DNA of 6,739 nt from Eubacterium sp. Its GTDB lineage: Bacteria > Bacillota_A > Clostridia > Lachnospirales > Lachnospiraceae. The stretch spans positions 1-6,739 of the forward strand of contig JAFVEX010000122.1 of NCBI GenBank assembly GCA_017475785.1, written 5' to 3'. A program made the position numbers and the translations under genes. Under the pieces are notes generated by a model. The model saw nothing but the letters and a program-made list of their open reading frames with translations. It did not search any database and had not been told where the DNA came from. This document shows, piece by piece, positions 1 to 4,307 of this stretch; within the stretch, counting starts at the first letter, position 1, and every line of letters starts with the position of its first letter.

Positions 1-630
1 GATCTTCCGCTCGACCGGCCGGATCTGTTTTTCACAGAGGAGACGCCGATTCACACCAGCAGCCCCTACAGCAGCTCCAAGGCTTCCGCAGATCTGCTCG
101 TGCTCGCCTATCACCGCACCTACGGACTGCCGGTTTCCATCAGCCGCTGCTCCAACAACTACGGGCCGTATCATTTCCCGGAGAAGCTGATTCCGCTGAT
201 GGTCATCAATGCCCTGCACGATAAGCCGCTTCCGGTTTACGGCGAGGGGCTGAACGTGCGTGACTGGCTTTATGTGGAAGACCACTGCAAGGCCATCGAT
301 CTTGTGTTCAGAAAAGGCAGAGTCGGAGAGGTGTACAATATCGGCGGCCACAATGAAATGCGCAACATCGATATCGTCAAACTGATCTGCGCTGAGCTCG
401 GAAAGCCGGAGAGCCTGATCACCTATGTGACCGACCGCAAAGGCCACGACATGCGCTACGCGATTGATCCGACAAAGATTCACACGGAGCTCGGCTGGCT
501 GCCGGAGACCATGTTTGCGGACGGCATCAAAAAGACGATCCGCTGGTATCTGGATCACCAGGACTGGTGGGAGCCGATCATTTCCGGAGAATATCAGAAT
601 TACTACGAGAAAATGTACGGGAACCGCTGA
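1..630 (+). CDS. rfbB: dTDP-glucose 4,6-dehydratase, C-terminal part (5' end outside window)
   Basis: This enzyme converts dTDP-glucose to dTDP-4-keto-6-deoxyglucose, the second step of dTDP-L-rhamnose synthesis, in the cytoplasm with bound NAD+. The frame is open from base 1 and gives 209 residues before TGA, roughly the last 60% of a family member of about 340 aa. The first residues, [16 protein letters not shown], are those that normally follow the STDEVYG segment, so the catalytic Thr-Asp-Glu must lie just upstream of the window. The short-chain dehydrogenase YxxxK pair is present as YSSSK (Tyr at 67-69, Lys at 79-81). It is followed by family hallmarks [35 protein letters not shown] and GEVYNIGG. 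A methionine at base 100 is internal and not a start. The 62 bp between its stop and the next gene hold no visible terminator, so the downstream glycosyltransferase is probably in the same operon. Identity is very secure; the role in rhamnose synthesis is inferred, since other deoxysugars share this step. Confidence 0.96.
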   Translation, partial: DLPLDRPDLFFTEETPIHTSSPYSSSKASADLLVLAYHRTYGLPVSISRCSNNYGPYHFPEKLIPLMVINALHDKPLPVYGEGLNVRDWLYVEDHCKAIDLVFRKGRVGEVYNIGGHNEMRNIDIVKLICAELGKPESLITYVTDRKGHDMRYAIDPTKIHTELGWLPETMFADGIKKTIRWYLDHQDWWEPIISGEYQNYYEKMYGNR

Positions 631-675
631 AGAAGTGAGCGGGCGTTTACGATATTCCGCGGTTCTGCCGAAATC

Positions 676-680
676 AGGAG
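676..680 (+). promoter_or_regulatory. Ribosome binding site of the GT2 gene
   Basis: AGGAG lies 12 nt before the ATG at 693. It is the best Shine-Dalgarno match upstream and supports that start. The spacing is somewhat long. Confidence 0.6.
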
Positions 681-692
681 AGACACCAGAAA

Positions 693-1664
693 ATGAAACG
701 ATCAGTCGCGATGGCCGCCTACAACGGCGAGGCCTATCTGGAAGAACAGCTGGATTCCATAAGGAATCAGTCGCTGCCGGTCGATGAGGTCGTTGTTACA
801 GACGACAATTCGAAGGACGGCACATGGGCTGTGCTGGAGGCGTATCAGGCCAGATATCCTGATTTTCCGCTCCGGATCTACAGGAATGAGAAGAACCTGG
901 GATACCGGAAAAACTTTAAGCGCGCGGTCAGCCTCTGTTCTGGGGATCTGATTTTTCTGTGTGATCAGGATGACGCGTGGCTGCCGGAAAAGGTAGAGAC
1001 GATGTGCGGTATCCTGGACAGAGATCCCGCAATTCTTGTGCTCGCCTCATCCTTTTCGCTGATGGACGGCGAGGGGCATGCGTTCGAGCTGAAGCGCCGC
1101 CATGGCTGGTGCAACCAGAATCTTTACCACCGCGTCGTGGAAGAGGACGCGCTGGTCCGCGTATTCACGGAACACCTGCTGATCCATAATTTTTGCCAGG
1201 GATGCGCGCAGGTCATGCGAAGACAAATCGCCGACCGCTTTCTGGAAACCTTTTCAGCAGAGCTGCCGCATGACTGGTCGGTCAATCTGATCGCGTCAGA
1301 ACAGAGCGGGCTGTATTTCTACAACCACCCGCTGTTCCGCTACCGCATTCACGCGAACAATGCGCTCGGTCTGGCGCCGCAGGTGCCGTGGAAGGAGCGG
1401 CTTTCTGTGCAGTACCGCACGATCGACGCGCGCCAGTGCAGGGCAGTTCTGCGGGAACTGAAAAGACTTTCGCCCGCCATCTGTGAGACAAATCCCGAAG
1501 TCCGGAAGGAAGAGGCGTTTATCGAAAAATATGTGGACGCGGTTGTTCACAGACGGTTTTTCCGGCTGATTATGATGGGCGCGAATCCGCGCTATCAGGA
1601 GATCAAATCGCGGAAGGCCTGGGCGGCGGACGTCGTGTGTTCGCTGCTTCCGTTTATTAAATGA
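693..1664 (+). CDS. Family 2 glycosyltransferase, rhamnosyltransferase-like
   Basis: A 323-residue cytoplasmic or membrane-associated glycosyltransferase that should transfer a sugar from a nucleotide donor to the growing glycan. The GT-A fold is clear. The first strand is SVAMAAYNGEAYLEEQLDSI (residues 4-23), which directly follows the start and fixes it. The nucleotide-binding segment is VVVTDDNSKDGT (33-44), followed by NEKNLGYRKNFKRAV (65-79). The metal-binding DxD is DQDD (91-94) within FLCDQDDAW. A candidate catalytic-base region is LPHDW (191-195), and RYRIHANNALG (216-226) matches the YRxHxNNxxG-type ending of this subfamily. Length is normal and there is no membrane segment. It sits between rfbB and an exporter permease, as RgpB-type rhamnosyltransferases do in rhamnan clusters, so a dTDP-L-rhamnose donor is plausible. 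The donor, linkage and acceptor cannot be read from sequence. Its stop codon overlaps an ATG (ATGA at 1661), but that ATG is probably not the next gene's start. Confidence 0.93.
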   Translation: MKRSVAMAAYNGEAYLEEQLDSIRNQSLPVDEVVVTDDNSKDGTWAVLEAYQARYPDFPLRIYRNEKNLGYRKNFKRAVSLCSGDLIFLCDQDDAWLPEKVETMCGILDRDPAILVLASSFSLMDGEGHAFELKRRHGWCNQNLYHRVVEEDALVRVFTEHLLIHNFCQGCAQVMRRQIADRFLETFSAELPHDWSVNLIASEQSGLYFYNHPLFRYRIHANNALGLAPQVPWKERLSVQYRTIDARQCRAVLRELKRLSPAICETNPEVRKEEAFIEKYVDAVVHRRFFRLIMMGANPRYQEIKSRKAWAADVVCSLLPFIK

Positions 1665-1693
1665 TTCATTTTCCCCAAAATGTCGTTTTACAG

Positions 1694-1698
1694 AGGAG
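1694..1698 (+). promoter_or_regulatory. Ribosome binding site deciding the permease start
   Basis: AGGAG lies within CAGAGGAGAG, downstream of the in-frame ATG at 1661 and 16 nt before the ATG at 1715. An AAGG at 1708-1711 is too close to the ATG to serve alone. The position of this purine-rich block argues that translation starts at 1715, although the spacing is longer than ideal. Confidence 0.5.
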
Positions 1699-1714
1699 AG
1701 AGACAAGAAGGATT

Positions 1715-2524
1715 ATGACGATCCCACAGGAAGTGCTCGGCAGCCGGCGTATGATCGGCCAGCTGGCGCGAAACGATTTCAGGAGAAAATTTGCAGGCTC
1801 GTATCTGGGCATTACCTGGGCCTTTGTGCAGCCGGTCGTGACTGTGTTCGTGTACTGGTTCGTGTTCGAAAAGGCGCTCCACGCGGGCACACAGGGGACG
1901 AAGGCCGGCATCACGGTGCCGTATGTCCTGTGGCTGATCGCCGGGCTGGTGCCCTGGTTTTATTTTTCAGACGCCGTCAATGCGGGGACACGCGCGCTGC
2001 TGGACTACAGCTATCTTGTCAAAAAGGTGGTATTCAAAATCAGCGCCCTGCCGGTTGTGAAGGTGATTTCAAGTCTGTTCGTGCACCTGTTCTTTATCGC
2101 GTTCACCCTGGTGATGTACGCGGTCTACCGCTTTCGGCCGACGCTGTATATGCTGCAGATTATTTATTATTCCATCGCCATGATCCTGATGGTGACGGCA
2201 ATCGTCTACTGGACCAGCGCGATCGTCGTTTTTTTCCGCGATCTGCAGCAGATCGTCAACATCGTGCTCCAGATCGGGGTCTGGTTCACGCCCATCATGT
2301 GGAACATCGGCGCGATGACACTGCCGGGATGGGTCATGGCAGTCCTGAAGCTCAATCCTATGTTTTACATTGTCATGGGATACCGCGACGCGCTGATTGA
2401 AGACGTATGGTTCTGGCAGAGGCCGGGGCTGACAGCATATTTCTGGATACTGACTGTGGTGCTGATGCTGGGCGGAATGCACGTGTTCCGCAGGCTGCAG
2501 CCTCACTTCGCGGATGTGATGTAA
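1715..2524 (+). CDS. wzm: ABC-2 type polysaccharide/polyol-phosphate exporter permease (Wzm/RgpC/TagG family)
   Basis: The membrane subunit of an ABC exporter that moves a lipid-linked glycan from the cytoplasmic to the outer face of the membrane. From the start at 1715 it is 269 residues, the usual length for the family. The N-terminal amphipathic part IGQLARNDFRRKFAGSYLGI (residues 14-33) matches the typical 'L..RDf..ry.gS.LG..Wa...P' opening. Hydrophobic segments lie at about 33-52, 68-88, 117-138, 145-172, 180-200 and 241-257, which fits six membrane spans. Near the C-terminus, LNPMFYIVMGYRDALIED (213-230) is the conserved NPM...yR signature. An alternative start at 1661 would add 18 residues and overlap the upstream stop as ATGA. 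I prefer 1715 because family similarity begins there and the AGGAG at 1694 lies between the two. The partner ATPase is the next gene, separated by an unusual 268-bp repeat-bearing gap. Confidence in function is high; the exported glycan is unknown. Confidence 0.94.
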   Translation: MTIPQEVLGSRRMIGQLARNDFRRKFAGSYLGITWAFVQPVVTVFVYWFVFEKALHAGTQGTKAGITVPYVLWLIAGLVPWFYFSDAVNAGTRALLDYSYLVKKVVFKISALPVVKVISSLFVHLFFIAFTLVMYAVYRFRPTLYMLQIIYYSIAMILMVTAIVYWTSAIVVFFRDLQQIVNIVLQIGVWFTPIMWNIGAMTLPGWVMAVLKLNPMFYIVMGYRDALIEDVWFWQRPGLTAYFWILTVVLMLGGMHVFRRLQPHFADVM

Positions 2525-2580
2525 AAAATTTTTTATTTGTCGGGTTGGCGTACATGCCGCTTTCCCGGCCCGTTCGCACT

Positions 2581-2615
2581 TAGCTGCTCGTGCAGCGGTA
2601 CTAAACTCTGATGCC
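2581..2615 (+). repeat. 35-bp direct repeat, copy 1 (inside the inverted-repeat element)
   Basis: This stretch is identical base for base to 2697-2731. It starts TAGCTGCTCGTGCAGCGG and ends ACTCTGATGCC. The front half folds as GCTGC-TCGT-GCAGC (2583-2596), a 5-bp stem with a tetraloop. The tail of this copy takes part in a second hairpin at 2610-2627. No coding frame explains the conservation. Confidence 0.9.
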
Positions 2616-2627
2616 TTCAGAGGCATC
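2610..2627 (+). other. Small perfect hairpin GATGCCT-TCAG-AGGCATC
   Basis: A 7-bp perfect stem with a 4-base loop overlaps the end of direct-repeat copy 1. The following bases are AATCGTTAAGG, with no T-tract, so termination is unlikely. It may be one arm of a structured RNA or part of a recombinase or protein binding site. In copy 2 the equivalent region has changed to CCTCGAGGCGG, so this exact hairpin is not repeated there. Confidence 0.6.
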
Positions 2628-2696
2628 AATCGTTAAGGACCGGCCTCGCAGATGACCGGGAAAGCGGCATGTACGCCAACCCGCCTGTGGGCGGCA

Positions 2697-2731
2697 TAGC
2701 TGCTCGTGCAGCGGTACTAAACTCTGATGCC
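2697..2731 (+). repeat. 35-bp direct repeat, copy 2 (outside the inverted-repeat element)
   Basis: An exact second copy of 2581-2615, 116 bp downstream, with the same GCTGC-TCGT-GCAGC hairpin at 2699-2712. It follows another short hairpin, CCGCC-TGTG-GGCGG (2681-2694), formed from the last bases of the inverted-repeat arm. Downstream, CTCTGA (2722-2727) can pair with TCAGAG (2747-2752). This copy lies in the presumed untranslated leader region of the ATPase gene. Confidence 0.9.
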
Positions 2732-2767
2732 CTCGAGGCGGCGCACTCAGAGGCAGTCACAGGCAGC

Positions 2768-2773
2768 TATAAA
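2768..2773 (+). promoter_or_regulatory. Possible -10 element upstream of the ATPase gene
   Basis: TATAAA lies 19 nt before the ATG at 2793, within a locally AT-rich stretch (CTATAAATTGAGATAA). No recognisable -35 TTGACA lies 16-18 bp upstream, where the sequence is around ACTCAG. The leader would also be very short. It is listed only as a weak candidate; the gene may instead be transcribed from upstream. Confidence 0.25.
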
Positions 2774-2780
2774 TTGAGAT

Positions 2781-2788
2781 AAGGGGAG
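2781..2788 (+). promoter_or_regulatory. Ribosome binding site of the ATPase gene
   Basis: AAGGGGAG lies 4 nt before the ATG at 2793. It is the only purine-rich Shine-Dalgarno-like block nearby and fixes this start. Confidence 0.65.
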
Positions 2789-2792
2789 TTCT

Positions 2793-4307
2793 ATGCCGGA
2801 GGAATACGCTATCCGCGTCAGGAACATCAGCAAACTGTATAAACTGTACGACCGGAATTCGGATCGTCTGAAAGACGCGCTCGGGCTGTCGCGTCACAGT
2901 CATTTTCACGAGCACTACGCGCTGCACCATCTCACATTTGATATCAGGCGCGGCGAGACGGTTGGAATTATCGGGACGAACGGCGCGGGGAAGTCGACGA
3001 TTCTGAAGATCATCACTGGTGTTGTGTCGCCCACGGAAGGTGAACTGGAGATCGACGGAAGGATATCGGCGCTTCTGGAGCTCGGCGCGGGATTCAACCA
3101 GGAATACACCGGTCTGGAAAATATCTACCTGAACGGGACGATGATGGGGTACACGCGCGAGGAGGTGGACGCGAAGCTGGCGGATATTCTCGCGTTCGCG
3201 GATATCGGAGAATTTGTCCATCAGCCGGTGAAGATGTATTCCAGCGGCATGTTCGTGCGTCTCGCGTTCGCGCTGGCGATTAACATCGACCCGGAGATCC
3301 TGGTGGTAGACGAGGCACTCTCCGTCGGCGATGTGTTTTTTCAGACAAAATGCTATAAAAAATTCGATGAATTCAAGCAGGAAGGAAAGACCATTCTCTT
3401 CGTCAGTCATGATTTGAGCAGCATCACGAAATACTGCGACCGCGTGATCTTGCTGAACAAGGGCAGGATGCTGGCGGAAGGCACGCCTAAAGAGATGGTC
3501 AATCTTTACAAGAAGATCCTGACGGGCGCCGGAGAGGAGATTGAGGCGTTCGAGAGAGCCGGGGAGGATCGGTTCTTGGAGACGGACGGGCTGTCCGGGC
3601 AGGCAGAAAACGGCAGACTGCCGGCTGACGGCAAAAAGCAGCCGGATCAGAACCACAGTTATCGTTCTGCTTCAGGCGGCAAAGGACAGCCGGATCAGAA
3701 CCGCAGTTATCACTCTGCTCCGGATGGAAAGACGCAGCCGGATCACGCGGTTTCTTCCGGCACGGCGGACACATCTGCGCGGGAGGACGCCGGTCATTCC
3801 AGAGCGCGGAAGCGGTGGAAGGATCATTATCGGATCAATCCGGATATCGAGGAGTACGGCGACCGGCAGGCGGAGATTATTGATTTTGCCGTTCTGGACG
3901 ACGCCGGGCGGTTCAGCAGTTCCATCATCAAGGGAACACGGTTTACGATCAAGTCGAAGGTGCTGTTTCATGAAACTGTGAAGGAACCGATTTTTACGTT
4001 CACCTTTAAGACGGTCAAAGGAGTAGACGTCACTGGGACTAACACGATGTTTGAGCGGGTCGTGGTTCCGGCGGCAAAGCCCGGCGAAGTGTATGTCGCG
4101 AGTTTTGCGCAGCAGATGGATCTGCAGGGCGGAGAGTACCTGCTGTCCCTTTCCTGCACGGGGTTTGTGGACGGCGCGCTCCACGCGTATCACAGATGCT
4201 ATGACCTTCTGAATATTACGGTCATTTCTGATAAAAATACAGTTGGATTCTATGACATGAATTCAGAGACGACAGTTGAGCGTCTGCAGGACGGAACCGG
4301 GGTATGA
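2793..4307 (+). CDS. wzt: ABC exporter ATPase with C-terminal Wzt_C-like glycan-binding domain
   Basis: The nucleotide-binding subunit that powers the Wzm-type permease. At 504 aa it is much longer than a bare RgpD/TagH ATPase core of about 250 aa. Residues 5-245 form the ATPase: Walker A GTNGAGKST (61-69), LLELGAGFNQEYTGLENI (94-111) typical of polysaccharide exporters, signature YSSGMFVRL (149-157), Walker B ILVVDEA (169-175), D-loop SVGD (177-180) and switch His206 in FVSHDL. Residues 250-345 are a hydrophilic, low-complexity linker with a 16-residue tandem repeat. Residues about 350-490 look like a Wzt_C beta-sandwich (AEIIDFAVLDDAGR, FTFTFKTVKGVDVTGTNTMF, LQGGEYLLSLS). In known systems this domain binds the modified non-reducing end of the finished glycan and makes export depend on it. 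The stop overlaps the next start as ATGA, indicating translational coupling. Ribosome binding site AAGGGGAG supports the start. Domain assignment is strong for the ATPase and good for Wzt_C. Confidence 0.95.
   Translation: MPEEYAIRVRNISKLYKLYDRNSDRLKDALGLSRHSHFHEHYALHHLTFDIRRGETVGIIGTNGAGKSTILKIITGVVSPTEGELEIDGRISALLELGAGFNQEYTGLENIYLNGTMMGYTREEVDAKLADILAFADIGEFVHQPVKMYSSGMFVRLAFALAINIDPEILVVDEALSVGDVFFQTKCYKKFDEFKQEGKTILFVSHDLSSITKYCDRVILLNKGRMLAEGTPKEMVNLYKKILTGAGEEIEAFERAGEDRFLETDGLSGQAENGRLPADGKKQPDQNHSYRSASGGKGQPDQNRSYHSAPDGKTQPDHAVSSGTADTSAREDAGHSRARKRWKDHYRINPDIEEYGDRQAEIIDFAVLDDAGRFSSSIIKGTRFTIKSKVLFHETVKEPIFTFTFKTVKGVDVTGTNTMFERVVVPAAKPGEVYVASFAQQMDLQGGEYLLSLSCTGFVDGALHAYHRCYDLLNITVISDKNTVGFYDMNSETTVERLQDGTGV
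3630..3773 (+). repeat. In-frame 48-nt tandem repeat in the ATPase linker
   Basis: There are three consecutive 16-codon units (residues 280-295, 296-311 and 312-327). The first two share about 38 of 48 bases and read GKKQPDQNHSYRSASG and GKGQPDQNRSYHSAPD. The third keeps GKTQPDH and then diverges. The unit is a multiple of three, so copy changes would alter linker length without a frameshift. The repeat lies exactly between the ATPase and the Wzt_C domain, in a Gln/Pro/Ser/Gly-rich and probably disordered stretch. Confidence 0.8.
4288..4294 (+). promoter_or_regulatory. Ribosome binding site of the kinase-GT gene, inside the ATPase coding end
   Basis: AGGACGG lies 9 nt before the ATG at 4304. 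Together with the ATGA overlap it supports translational coupling from the ATPase gene. Confidence 0.45.

Larger units (their letters stand above)
2541..2683. repeat. Element bounded by perfect 28-bp inverted repeats (candidate invertible switch or MITE)
   Basis: The left arm 2541-2568 begins CGGGTTGGCGTACATG. The right arm 2656-2683 is its exact reverse complement, ending CATGTACGCCAACCCG. All 28 bp match, and the match stops at both ends of the arms. The core is 87 bp (2569-2655) and holds one copy of a 35-bp direct repeat and two small hairpins. It begins 16 bp after the permease stop; those 16 bp are only A and T apart from one G. It ends 109 bp before the ATPase start. There is no obvious target-site duplication and no T-run after the right arm, so it is not a standard intrinsic terminator. 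On the minus strand the core has a weak promoter-like pair: TTGATG (2629-2624), 18 bp, TTTAGT (2605-2600). Inversion would point this pair at the ATPase gene. Whether the element inverts is not visible from one sequence. Confidence 0.9.

Noticed and set aside
2554..2583. Possible leader peptide ATG CCG CTT ... TAG (9 codons) in the left arm
   Set aside because: There is no Shine-Dalgarno sequence before it, no enrichment for a regulatory amino acid, and it lies in the inverted-repeat arm.
2606..2655. CTGATG next to a hairpin, reminiscent of a hammerhead ribozyme core
   Set aside because: The required CTGATGA is not followed (it reads CTGATGCC) and no GAAA closes the core after the hairpin.
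2541..2683. Inverted repeat as an intrinsic terminator of the permease transcript
   Set aside because: The loop would be 87 nt and no T-run follows the right arm. The AT-only AAAAAATTTTTT at 2523-2534 has no GC stem.
2581..2731. CRISPR array from the 35-bp repeats
   Set aside because: There are only two copies with an 81-bp interval that contains half of an inverted repeat, and no cas genes are present.
2757..3656. 299-codon open frame on the minus strand opposite the ATPase gene
   Set aside because: The + strand carries unmistakable Walker A, signature and Walker B motifs. The minus frame has no recognisable motif and is a by-product of GC-rich codon use.
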